A DNA stretch of 64,000 nt from Myxococcus sp. RHSTA-1-4 (GTDB taxonomy: Bacteria; Myxococcota; Myxococcia; Myxococcales; Myxococcaceae), in NCBI RefSeq assembly GCF_020037125.1, contig NZ_JAIQDG010000036.1, forward strand, positions 49,569-113,568. Direction: 5' to 3'. A program made the position numbers and the translations under genes. The notes under the pieces are model-generated. The model was given only the letters and a program-made list of their open reading frames with translations. It made no database searches and was not told the DNA's origin. Shown here in pieces: positions 21,165 to 30,950 of this stretch (position 1 is the first letter of the stretch; the number at the start of each line of letters is the position of its first letter).

Positions 21165-22274
21165 TCAGCGGCCCTTGCCGAGGAAGTCCTTGATGGACGC
21201 GTAGATGGCGTCCTTGTCCGCGATTTCGCTCAGCGCGACGTTGGGTGAATCCCCCACCGCCTCGCGCAAATCCTTGATGAACTGCCCGCTGCCGTAGGGC
21301 GACTCCACCTGCCCATAGGCGAACTGGTTGACGTTGGGCAGCACGTCGTCGCGCAGCATCTCGATGCACTGGCGCGTGTCGTCGGCGCTCCAGTTGTCAC
21401 CGTCGCTGAAGTGGAACGGGTAGATGTTCCACGCGCTCTTCGGGTAGTCCGCCGCGATGATGTCGCGGCAGAGCTTGTAGGCGCTGGAAATCATCGTCCC
21501 GCCGGACTCGCGGGTGTGGAAGAAGGTGTCCCGGTCCACCTCGCGGGCCACGGCGTCGTGGATGATGTAGCGCGACTCCAGGCCCTTGTACTGGTGGCGC
21601 AGCCACGTATCGAGCCAGAAGCTCTCGATGCGGACGATTTCCTTCTGCTCGTCCCCCATGGAGCCGGACACGTCCATCATGTAGATGATGACCGCGTTGG
21701 TCTCCGGGAGGTTCTGCAGCTTGTAGCTGCGGTAGCGGCGGTCCTCCCGCGTGGGGATGATGATGGGCCGGTTCGGGTCGTAGGTGCCCGCGGCAATCTG
21801 CCGCCGCAGGGCCTGTTTGTACGTGCGCTTGAAGTGACGCAGGGACTCCGGGCCGGTGGTGTTGATGCCGGTGTAGCGGATCTTCTGCGTGACGATTTTC
21901 TCGTTCTGCCGCCGCTCGATGTTGGGCAGCTGCAGCTCCTCGCCCAGAATCTGGGCGAGCTCGTCGAGGGTGACGTCCACCTCGAGGGCGTGGTCGCCCT
22001 CGCCCTGTCCTGCCTGGTGGCCCTCCCCGGGCTCCACCGCCCCGGGGCCGAGCTGCTGACCCACCTCGCCATCTCCCTGACCGACACCGCCCTGCTCCCG
22101 GTGGCCGTACTTGAAGCGGGGGATGTCGATGAAGGGAATGGGGATGGAGATGGCGTCCTTCCCCCGCTTCCCAATCATCTCGCCCTTCTGCACGTACTTG
22201 CGCAGGTTGGCCTTTATCTTGCCTCGGACGATCTGTTTGAAGCGGGAGTGGTCCTGGTGGATCTTCAAGGTCAC
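21165..22274 (-). CDS. yeaH: YeaH/YhbH family protein (DUF444, VWA-like)
   Basis: GTG 22274 starts a 369-residue protein. An N-terminal basic RNA/phosphate-like segment (KQIVRGKIKANLRKYVQKGE) is followed by a Gly/Gln/Glu-rich linker (about 58-95), typical of the family and variable in length. A von Willebrand A-like domain has the MIDAS-type DVSGSM (201-206) after AVIIYMM and a later ISSAYKLCRDII segment. The known context is an operon with prkA and spoVR; the E. coli homologue is expressed with YeaG under nitrogen starvation. It likely acts as a partner or substrate adaptor of the PrkA kinase, which is inference. It is 25 bases downstream of prkA. Confidence 0.93.
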   Translation of the reverse strand: MTLKIHQDHSRFKQIVRGKIKANLRKYVQKGEMIGKRGKDAISIPIPFIDIPRFKYGHREQGGVGQGDGEVGQQLGPGAVEPGEGHQAGQGEGDHALEVDVTLDELAQILGEELQLPNIERRQNEKIVTQKIRYTGINTTGPESLRHFKRTYKQALRRQIAAGTYDPNRPIIIPTREDRRYRSYKLQNLPETNAVIIYMMDVSGSMGDEQKEIVRIESFWLDTWLRHQYKGLESRYIIHDAVAREVDRDTFFHTRESGGTMISSAYKLCRDIIAADYPKSAWNIYPFHFSDGDNWSADDTRQCIEMLRDDVLPNVNQFAYGQVESPYGSGQFIKDLREAVGDSPNVALSEIADKDAIYASIKDFLGKGR

Positions 22275-22299
22275 GACGGCTCGCCTCTCTCCTGGGGTG

Positions 22300-24363
<2,064 letters not shown>

Positions 24364-24438
24364 GTCTCTCCCTCGGGGCCGCCCCGGGGCGCGGAAGAGC
24401 CGCGCCGACAGGGGGCCAGAATGGTGAACCTGGAGGGC

Positions 24439-24453
24439 TGGAATGCCATTCCA
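24439..24453 (-). promoter_or_regulatory. inverted repeat 76 bp upstream of prkA
   Basis: TGGAATG-C-CATTCCA, a perfect 7-bp dyad with a single central base, is placed where a regulator could control the prkA-yeaH-spoVR operon. No regulator is identified. Confidence 0.35.
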
Positions 24454-24586
24454 CACCCACCCCGCCGAGGTCCCAGGCACAAACAGCCCTGCTGCCCCTT
24501 CGGGACCCCGCCGCGGAGTGGGACCGCGCGTTACGCTCGTGTCGGGGGTTGGACGCCGTAAGGGCGCACCCCCTCCACGGGGTGAA

Positions 24587-24612
24587 AAGGCACCTTGATT
24601 ATAAGGTGCCTT
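24587..24612 (-). terminator. Rho-independent terminator of ABC operon
   Basis: AAGGCACCTT (24587-24596) and AAGGTGCCTT (24603-24612) pair perfectly with a 6-base loop. On the minus strand the stem runs into TTTTC. It lies about 90 bases after the permease stop codon. Confidence 0.65.
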
Positions 24613-24703
24613 GCCCACGAGGGTAGGGCACCCCCCCGCGCGAGGGGGGTATTGAACGCCCGGGAGGTGGTTTCCCGAGCGCCCGCCGAGGCCGCACGGT
24701 GAC

Positions 24704-25501
24704 CTAGCTGTGGGGCAGCGTCCCCGTTCGTTCCACATGTCGGCGAGCGGCCTGCACCGCCCAGGCGGCGAGCGGCCAGAGGACCGCGCTGAAGGCCAGC
24801 AGGGCGCCCCAGGTGGGTAGGAGTCGCTCCAGGCCGGCGCCTTCCAGGGCCGCGGCGCGCAGGCCGTGCAGCGCGTGGGTGGCGGGTAGCAGGCGGGCGA
24901 CCAGGCGCAGCGTCCCGGGCAGCACGTCCACCGGATAGAGCACACCGGCGAACAGATAGCTGAGCATGTCCAGGGCGTAGGCGAACGGGTCTCCGCGCTT
25001 GAAGACGAGGACGAAGGCGGCGGACAGAAGGCCGAGCGCGCTGAAGGCGAGCACGCTGAGGGCGAGCGTGACGGCGAAGGTGAGCGGGTGGAGGTCGAGC
25101 CGGGCGCCGAAGAAGAGCGTGCCGGCCACGAGCAGGCCGCAGGCGCGCAGGAGGGAGCCGGCCACCGTCCCGGAGGCCATCAGCGCGACGACGTGGAAGG
25201 TGGACAGGGGCGCGGCGAGCAGGGGCTCCAGCGAGCCGTCGTTCTGCGCGGCTCGCACGGTGTTTCCGAAGCCGCGTTGCAGGCCACGCAGGAGCGTGGC
25301 CGTGGCGAGCCCCACCAGCGCGAAGGAGTAGTAGTCCGCCCCGTACCGGCCGCGCACCGCGGGGGCTTCTCCCACGGTGCGGGCGAGGAAGTAGAAGAGC
25401 GTCAGGGTGAACAGCCCGCCCGCCACCAGGAGCAGTCCGTTGAGCCGGTAGGCGGTGGCGATTTCGAAGTCGCGCCGGAGGAAGGCGAGCAGGCGCCTCA
25501 T
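24704..25501 (-). CDS. ABC-2 type transporter permease
   Basis: 265 residues with about six membrane segments: residues 20-40, 60-78, 106-130, 140-170, a pair of helices around 175-205, and a C-terminal helix near 230-255. The central LLAAPLSTFHVVALMASG and the AGVLYPVDVLPGTLRLVARLLPATHAL segment (amphipathic, before the last helix) are typical of ABC-2 exporters of polysaccharides, drugs or lipids. The start ATG overlaps the stop of the ATPase gene by four bases (ATGA), so the two are translationally coupled. The substrate is unknown. Confidence 0.9.
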   Translation of the reverse strand: MRRLLAFLRRDFEIATAYRLNGLLLVAGGLFTLTLFYFLARTVGEAPAVRGRYGADYYSFALVGLATATLLRGLQRGFGNTVRAAQNDGSLEPLLAAPLSTFHVVALMASGTVAGSLLRACGLLVAGTLFFGARLDLHPLTFAVTLALSVLAFSALGLLSAAFVLVFKRGDPFAYALDMLSYLFAGVLYPVDVLPGTLRLVARLLPATHALHGLRAAALEGAGLERLLPTWGALLAFSAVLWPLAAWAVQAARRHVERTGTLPHS

Positions 25502-26259
25502 GTGTCCTCCTCCGCGACGGCGGCGAAGACGGACTCGGCGGCGGGCTGGACGTCCGCGAAGGTGCCCTGGGCGGCGATGCGCCCGGCGTCGAGGAGCAGG
25601 ACGCGGTGGGCCACGGCCTGGACCTCCGCCAGGTCATGGCTGGCGAAGAGGACGGCGGCGCCGCGCGAGGCCGCGTCCGCCAGCACACGCGTGCGCACGC
25701 GGCGGGCGGCGCCCGGGTCCAGCGAGCGCGTCACCTCGTCCAGGAGGAGGACGCGCGGGCGGTGGAGCAGGGTGCGCATCAGCACCACGCGCGCCTTCTC
25801 CCCGCTGGAGAGGGTGCGCGTCTCTCGGTCCAGCAGGCGCCGTGCCTCCAGCGTGTGGGCCAGCTCGTCGATGCGCGCGTCCACCTCGCGCGGGGGGACG
25901 TCGTAGAGCGCGGCGTAGAAGCGCAGGTTCTGCCGGGACGTGAGGCGTGGGGCGAGCCCCCGGTCATCGCTGAGCGCGGCGCCCACATGGCGGCGGACCT
26001 CCGGCCGGTCCTTCACCACGTCGCGCGAGGCCACCCGGGCGGTGCCGGCGTCGGGGAGCAGCAGGCCGCAGAGGATGCGCAGCAGGGTGGACTTGCCGGC
26101 GCCGTTGGGGCCGATGAGGGCCACCACCTCGCCGGCGTCCACGTGGAAGGAGACGCCGCGCAGGGCCGGGCGGGACGGGGCCGCGCGGCGGCGCAGGCGT
26201 GCCCACACGCCGGGCGGCGGGTACGTCTTCTCCAGGGCGGCGACCTCGACCTCCGGCAT
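25498..26259 (-). CDS. ABC transporter ATP-binding protein
   Basis: ATG 26259 (MPEVEVAALEKTYPPP) is the first start after an in-frame read-through. 253 residues. Walker A GPNGAGKST is near 49-57, Q-loop region near SDDRGLAPRLTSRQNLRFY, signature LSSGEKARV (variant of LSGGQ), Walker B VLLLDEV with the catalytic acidic residue, D-loop SLDPGA and switch His in FASHDLAEV. It energises the coupled permease downstream. It looks like the ABC-2 exporter class (DrrA/NatA type). Confidence 0.93.
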   Translation of the reverse strand: MPEVEVAALEKTYPPPGVWARLRRRAAPSRPALRGVSFHVDAGEVVALIGPNGAGKSTLLRILCGLLLPDAGTARVASRDVVKDRPEVRRHVGAALSDDRGLAPRLTSRQNLRFYAALYDVPPREVDARIDELAHTLEARRLLDRETRTLSSGEKARVVLMRTLLHRPRVLLLDEVTRSLDPGAARRVRTRVLADAASRGAAVLFASHDLAEVQAVAHRVLLLDAGRIAAQGTFADVQPAAESVFAAVAEEDT

Positions 26260-26463
26260 GGGCGGCCATTGGAGCCGAAATCGCGCACGGTGTCTGCGCT
26301 GGTGGGGGCCCGGGGCGGGCCGGAACTCCCGCATAGGAGGAGAATGGTTGCTGTCCCAGGCAGGGCGGGCTTCGCGGTGGGTGAAGCCCGGGAAGCCCGC
26401 CGAGCAGGGAGGCGGGGACGCTTGCTTGGATTTGGGCCCCGCCTGCGTATCCTGCCGCGCGTC

Positions 26464-28047
26464 ATGGCGACTGCCCCCACCCCCCTGTCCGCTCCGCCGT
26501 CCCCCGTGCCTGGCCTCACGGCGGTGCCCACCCCCGCACCCGAGCCGAGTACCCGGCTGCTCATCGGCCTGTTGCTGGTGGCCGCGCTGGTTCCGCGCCT
26601 GCTGGTGTTCACCGTCAACGAGAACCTCTACGGCGACGCGGTGGTGCGCACGGAGCTGGCGGAGCGCTGGCTGAGAGACCCGCACGTGATTACGGCGTAC
26701 GGAGACGGCGCCTACCAGTTCGGCCCGCTGCACATGTACCTGGTGGGCGCGGCGCTGACGGTGATGGACCGCGAGGTGGCGGGCCGCGCGGTGAGCCTGC
26801 TGTTCGGCGTGCTGTCGGTGGTGCCGCTGTTCGCGCTGACGCGGAGGCTGTTCGGCTGGCGCGCGGGCGTGGTGGCCGGGCTGTCCTTCGCCGCGTGGGG
26901 CATGCACATGCAGTTCGCCACCACGGCGGGCAGCGAGGCGGTGTCGCTCTTCTTCATGCTGGCCGCCTTCGCGCTGTACGCGGAAGGCGTGGACGAGAAC
27001 CGCTTCGCGCCCCTGTTCCAGGCGGCGCTGATGCTCAACCTCGCCTGCGCGCTGCGCTACGACGCGTGGATGTACATCCCGCTGCTCACCCTGGCGCTGG
27101 TCTTCAGCAGCGAGGACAAGGTGGCGGCGTTGACGCGGGCGGTGGGCTTCGGGCTGGCGTGCCTGCCGTTCCCCCTGCTGTGGATGCAGGGCAACGAGTT
27201 GATGCACGGGGACCCGTTCTTCCCGGTGAAGGTGGTGGAGGACTTCCACCGGAGCTGGGTGTTGTCGTCGGCGGGCTCGGGCGCGGCCATCGGCTGGCGC
27301 CTGCAGCAGCTCGGCTTCTGGCCCGGCATCGCGCTGCTGACGCTCTCTCCCGGCGTGGCGGTGCTGGGCATGGTGGGCATGGTGAAGGCGTGGCGCACGC
27401 GCCCGGACACGCGCTGGCTGGTGGTCATGGCGGTGGTGCCCGCGGCGTATTTCACCTTCCGCGCGGTGGTGCTGCTGACCTTCGTGCCGCTGGGGCGCTT
27501 CACCGTGAATCAAATCGCCGTGCTGCCGGTCTTCGTGGCGCTGGGCTTCACCGCGCTGGTGGGCGCGCGAGGCGCCGGTGTGCGCAAGGCGCTGGCGGGT
27601 GTGGCGGCGGTGCTCGCGGTGGCCGTGCCGGTGGCCATGGGCCTCTACACCTTCCGCGCCGAGGGGCGCCTCCAGAACTCGCTGCGCCCGGTGAGCCCCA
27701 CCTCCACCAACCCGGTGGCGGTGATGAAGGTGGCGGACTTCGTGAAGGAGCAGGTGGCCAGCAAGGGCGGGGCGGTGGCCATCGACGACGACCCGGACTA
27801 CATGGACCTGCAGATCGCCTTCTTCTCCGGACTGCCCGAGGAGCGGATCGCGCGCGTGCGCTGGGACACCTTCCGCAAGCGGCTGCAGGAGGCCCGACCG
27901 GAGGTCCTGGTGCGCTTCGAGCAGGGCTCGCTGGTGAAGGACCCCGGCGTGAAGCTGGAAGGCCGCACCCTGGTGCTGGACGGCATCACCTACGAGGAGC
28001 TGGATGGCTTCTCGGCGCCGCTGCACGTGTACCGGCGCCGGCCGTAG
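26464..28047 (+). CDS. GT39-like glycosyltransferase (ArnT/PMT-type polytopic membrane protein)
   Basis: ATG 26464; 527 residues. A Pro/Ala-rich N-terminus (1-30) is followed by about 10-12 membrane helices up to about residue 400. The first luminal loop NENLYGDAVVRTELAERW carries an acidic cluster, and the next loop has DGAYQFGPLHMYL, as in lipid-linked-sugar-dependent glycosyltransferases of the GT39/GT83 group. The C-terminal 130 residues form a periplasmic domain. It would transfer a sugar from polyprenyl-phosphate to protein or lipid in the periplasm; acceptor and sugar are unknown. It converges on ruvX. Confidence 0.75.
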   Translation: MATAPTPLSAPPSPVPGLTAVPTPAPEPSTRLLIGLLLVAALVPRLLVFTVNENLYGDAVVRTELAERWLRDPHVITAYGDGAYQFGPLHMYLVGAALTVMDREVAGRAVSLLFGVLSVVPLFALTRRLFGWRAGVVAGLSFAAWGMHMQFATTAGSEAVSLFFMLAAFALYAEGVDENRFAPLFQAALMLNLACALRYDAWMYIPLLTLALVFSSEDKVAALTRAVGFGLACLPFPLLWMQGNELMHGDPFFPVKVVEDFHRSWVLSSAGSGAAIGWRLQQLGFWPGIALLTLSPGVAVLGMVGMVKAWRTRPDTRWLVVMAVVPAAYFTFRAVVLLTFVPLGRFTVNQIAVLPVFVALGFTALVGARGAGVRKALAGVAAVLAVAVPVAMGLYTFRAEGRLQNSLRPVSPTSTNPVAVMKVADFVKEQVASKGGAVAIDDDPDYMDLQIAFFSGLPEERIARVRWDTFRKRLQEARPEVLVRFEQGSLVKDPGVKLEGRTLVLDGITYEELDGFSAPLHVYRRRP

Positions 28048-28067
28048 CGTACGTAGCGCCCGGGGGC

Positions 28068-28526
28068 TCAGGCCTCCGGGTCGTAGTCGTCGTCCGCGTG
28101 GAATTCGGAGTCCCGCGGGCGGTGGGCGTCCAGCCAGCCCTGGAGGATGAACTGCGCGGCCACCTGGTCGATGACCTCGCGGCGGCGCGCGCGGCTCACG
28201 TCCGCCTCGAGCAGGGTGCGCGTGGCGGCCACGGTGGACAGCCGTTCGTCCCAGAGCTCCACCGGGAGTCCCAGGGTGGTGCCCAGCGTCTCCGCGAACT
28301 TGCGCGAGGCCTCCGCGCGGGGGCCCTCGCTGCCATCCATGTTCAGCGGCAGGCCCAGCACCACCCGGCTCACCTCGTGCTCGTGGACGATGTCGGCGAG
28401 CGCCGCGAGGTCCGCCTTGAGTGAGGTGCGCCGCACCGTGGTGACGCCCTGGGCCGTGAGCCCCAGTGCGTCCGAGACGGCTACTCCGATGGTCTTGGTG
28501 CCCAGATCCAGGCCCATGGTCCGCAT
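28068..28526 (-). CDS. ruvX: Holliday junction resolvase-like RuvX/YqgF
   Basis: 152 residues with the RNase H-like fold markers: MGLDLGTKTIGVAVSD (first catalytic Asp), VVLGLPLNMDGSEGPRA, VELWDERLSTVAA (acidic E) and a late DQVAAQFILQGWLD (last acidic Asp). Family length is about 140-150. YqgF is required for 16S rRNA 5' processing, and RuvX cleaves Holliday junctions in some bacteria. There is a second in-frame ATG at 28517. Confidence 0.95.
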   Translation of the reverse strand: MRTMGLDLGTKTIGVAVSDALGLTAQGVTTVRRTSLKADLAALADIVHEHEVSRVVLGLPLNMDGSEGPRAEASRKFAETLGTTLGLPVELWDERLSTVAATRTLLEADVSRARRREVIDQVAAQFILQGWLDAHRPRDSEFHADDDYDPEA

Positions 28527-28731
28527 TGCGGCGGGACTCTAGCCGCAATCCCCCGGCGTGGACCGAACCGTCCGCGGATGGGGACGTGCGCTCGACTGGG
28601 GGGCGGGCCAACCCGTGGATTTTCCTGGAGGTGGAGTGGGGCACACGGCGGCACCGCCGCTGCAATCCGGACTGTCCGTCCGAAGGACGACAGCGCGGCT
28701 GCCACTCCAACCCCGCCGCGCGGGAGGGCTC

Positions 28732-30297
28732 ATGCTCGACTTCCTCAAAGGTGCCGCCAACCTGCTGGCGGGTCCCATGTCTTCCGTGGTGGACGTCGCC
28801 GGCAACGCGCTGGGACTGCCACCACTCATCACCAACGCCGTCAAGACCGCCGCGGGAGCCGCGACGGGCAACGTCATGATGGCGGCCAGCGGCGCCATGG
28901 GCGTGGCGCAGGAGCTGACGAAGAACCCGCCCGCGAAGACGGAGTACCGCCCGGCCCACGCGGGAGGCGGCTCCAAGGTGGGGGAGGGTTATGCGTCGCC
29001 CTCCTCGTCCATCCTGGCCCCGGGCGCCAGTCCGCTGGACCCGAAGATGGCCGACTACGCGGACGCGCTGAAGGTGCTGGAGGCGAACTTCGACCAGCTG
29101 GACCTGGTGGACGGGAAGAAGAGCGGCCGCCTGTCGAAGGGGGACCTGGAGAGCATCTCCGGGGACACCCAGCTGTCGCCGCAGCTTCGCAACGCGGCCC
29201 GCTTCCTCGTGGAGAACAAGGGGCTGTTCGAGCGCCTCGACAACTTCGGGCCGAACGGCAAGGGCCTCCTCACCGGCATGCTGGGCGCGTTTCGCAACCT
29301 CGACAGCTTCAGCCTGGCCGACCTTCGTGGCGAGCTGAGCCGGGTGGAGGGGGAGTTCGCCCGGTATGGCCGGCCCGGGGTTCCGGGGACGGGCGGTCCG
29401 CCGTGCACGGGCACGACGCCGGGGACGGGGACGACGCCCGGAACGGGCACGGGGACGACGCCGGGAACGGGCACGGGCACGACGCCTGGGACGGGCACGG
29501 GGACGACGCCTGGAACCGGGACGGGCACGACGCCCGGGACGGGCACGGGGACGACGCCGGGGACGGGCTCGACGACGGGGACGACGCCCGGGCGCTCGAC
29601 GGACTCGCTGGACCCGAACTTCCGTGAGTACCGCGAGGCGCTGTCGGTGCTGAGCCAGAACTGGGACACCTTCGACTCGGCGGTGGGCTCGCGGGACAAC
29701 GTGATGACGCGGAACAACCTGGAAGCCATCCTGGACAACCCGGCGGCCTCGTCGACGCTGAAGAAGGCCGCGCAGTTCTTCAAGGACCACCCCGAGTACT
29801 TCGACCGGCTGGAGATGGCGGCGGGCGTGGACGGGCGGGACGGGAAGGTGGGGCGGCCGGACGTGACGGCGGCGCTGCAGAACGCGGACTCGGTGCTGGG
29901 CTCCTCGGGGACGCAGTCCTCCTCGGGCTCGGGAACGGGCGGGAGCCGGCCGGTGGGTGGCGGCGGCGCGAGCGTGCGGAACATCCTCGACAACCCCAAC
30001 ATGAGCGTCGAGGACAAGATTCAAGCCATCCTGATGTCCATCACCCAGGACACGGACGACGAAATCCTCGGTGTGATGGGCGACATGGCGAGCGCTCGCG
30101 ACCAGCGGGCCACGCTGGGCAACAGCGAGGGGGACAAGAAGAAGGCGGCGAAGCTGGAGACCAGCATGCAGGAGCTGGAGCTGCGCCTTCAGAAGCTGAT
30201 GGAGAAGCGCAAGTCCATGTTCGAGCTGATGAGCAACATGTCCTCGAAGTTCCACGAGATGGCGAAGACGGCCATCTCCAACCTGCGGAGCGCGTGA
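28732..30297 (+). CDS. HrpF/NopX-like modular secreted protein (type III translocator-like)
   Basis: ATG 28732 with GGGAGG 4 bases upstream; 521 residues. Two homologous modules lie at about 103-195 and 289-380. Each begins DP...Y..AL.VL..N(F/W)D, continues with a short DL/NLE helix, then LRNAARFLVEN or LKKAAQFFKDHPEYFDRL, and ends in an Asp/Gly loop. The pattern resembles the repeats of the plant-pathogen translocator HrpF and rhizobial NopX. Between them is a Gly/Thr/Pro repeat linker. The last 100 residues are a coiled coil (ETSMQELELRLQKLMEKRKS). There is no Sec signal; residues 1-65 are hydrophobic and small-residue rich. It is followed 6 bases later by a SycD-like chaperone gene. The role as a secreted or membrane-active protein is inferred. 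Confidence 0.65.
   Translation: MLDFLKGAANLLAGPMSSVVDVAGNALGLPPLITNAVKTAAGAATGNVMMAASGAMGVAQELTKNPPAKTEYRPAHAGGGSKVGEGYASPSSSILAPGASPLDPKMADYADALKVLEANFDQLDLVDGKKSGRLSKGDLESISGDTQLSPQLRNAARFLVENKGLFERLDNFGPNGKGLLTGMLGAFRNLDSFSLADLRGELSRVEGEFARYGRPGVPGTGGPPCTGTTPGTGTTPGTGTGTTPGTGTGTTPGTGTGTTPGTGTGTTPGTGTGTTPGTGSTTGTTPGRSTDSLDPNFREYREALSVLSQNWDTFDSAVGSRDNVMTRNNLEAILDNPAASSTLKKAAQFFKDHPEYFDRLEMAAGVDGRDGKVGRPDVTAALQNADSVLGSSGTQSSSGSGTGGSRPVGGGGASVRNILDNPNMSVEDKIQAILMSITQDTDDEILGVMGDMASARDQRATLGNSEGDKKKAAKLETSMQELELRLQKLMEKRKSMFELMSNMSSKFHEMAKTAISNLRSA
29405..29590 (+). repeat. 24-bp repeats encoding a Gly/Thr/Pro linker
   Basis: About five clean copies of a 24-bp unit encode TTPGTGTG, with partial units at both ends. 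They form the linker between the two HrpF-like modules. The units are nearly identical at DNA level, suggesting recent slippage. Confidence 0.85.
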
Positions 30298-30303
30298 GCC
30301 GAC

Positions 30304-30825
30304 ATGGGACGCGTCATCAAGCACGAAGGAGCGGCGGCCATGCAGATGCAGAGCGGAGCGGTGCAGCGGTTGAAGGCGTTCGCGCGGGGCGAGGCGACGT
30401 GGGCGGAGGTGGAGGGGATGACCTTCGAGGAGGCGAAGGCCATTGCCCAGGTGGGGTGTGACCTGGCGGCGGCCGGCCGGCTGGAGGAGGCGCGCATCCT
30501 CTTCGAGGGGCTGGTGGAGGGGAACCCGAAGGACTCGGCGGCGCGGGCGGCGCTGGGCACCGTGTACCAGAAGCTCGGGAAGCTGGAGGAGGCCATGGCC
30601 GAGTACAGCGCCGCGCTGGAGCGCGAGCCCGGCAACCCGGTGGCGCTGGCGAACCGCGGGGAGCTGTACCTGCGCAGGGGAGAGCGGCAGGGCTTCACCG
30701 ACCTGGCCAACGCGGTGGAGGCGGACCCGCATGGCGAGACGGCGGCGGGGCGCAGGGCCCGGGCGCTGGTGAAGGCCATCACCCTGATGGCGGTGGAGAA
30801 GCTGAAGGAGGACGCGCAGCCGTAG
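30304..30825 (+). CDS. TPR protein resembling SycD/LcrH type III secretion chaperones
   Basis: 173 residues. Residues 35-145 hold three TPR-like units: AKAIAQVGCDLAAAGRLEEA, AARAALGTVYQKLGKLEEAM and ALANRGELYLRRGE, the same count and size as class II translocator chaperones (about 160-170 residues). An N-terminal helix and a basic C-terminal helix flank them. It starts 6 bases after the HrpF-like gene stop, so it is co-transcribed, and the neighbour is the obvious client. No secretion apparatus genes are in the window. A generic TPR protein is the alternative reading. Confidence 0.7.
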   Translation: MGRVIKHEGAAAMQMQSGAVQRLKAFARGEATWAEVEGMTFEEAKAIAQVGCDLAAAGRLEEARILFEGLVEGNPKDSAARAALGTVYQKLGKLEEAMAEYSAALEREPGNPVALANRGELYLRRGERQGFTDLANAVEADPHGETAAGRRARALVKAITLMAVEKLKEDAQP

Positions 30826-30848
30826 GCGGATGCGGCGGGGGAGTCGTG

Positions 30849-30950
30849 CCACCGGTACGACGGGGAGCGGACCGGTGGCGGCTGTCGGCGGGTGGGCTCG
30901 GGAGGGGAGGGGAGGAGGGGCGAGGGAGCCCACCTGCCGGCCGCTTTTTT
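30849..30950 (+). terminator. double hairpin plus T6 terminator
   Basis: CCACCGGT (30849-30856) pairs with ACCGGTGG (30871-30878); GGTGGGCTC (30891-30899) pairs with GAGCCCACC (30926-30934) across a purine-rich loop; a TTTTTT run follows at 30945-30950. It closes the HrpF-like/SycD-like operon and faces the convergent M48 gene. Confidence 0.6.

Larger units (their letters stand above)
24364..24703. other. 340-bp intergenic region upstream of prkA
   Basis: No gene is seen. From the prkA side it contains a 15-bp inverted repeat (24439-24453), and from the ABC-operon side a perfect 10-bp hairpin (24587-24612), a C6/G6 pairing (24631-24649) and a short CGGGA/TCCCG hairpin near 24661-24677. Confidence 0.7.

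Noticed and set aside
26260..30933. Minus-strand extension of the ABC ATPase frame to 1811 codons
   Set aside because: The extension crosses the GT39-like, RuvX, HrpF-like and TPR genes; only 25498-26259 has ABC motifs.
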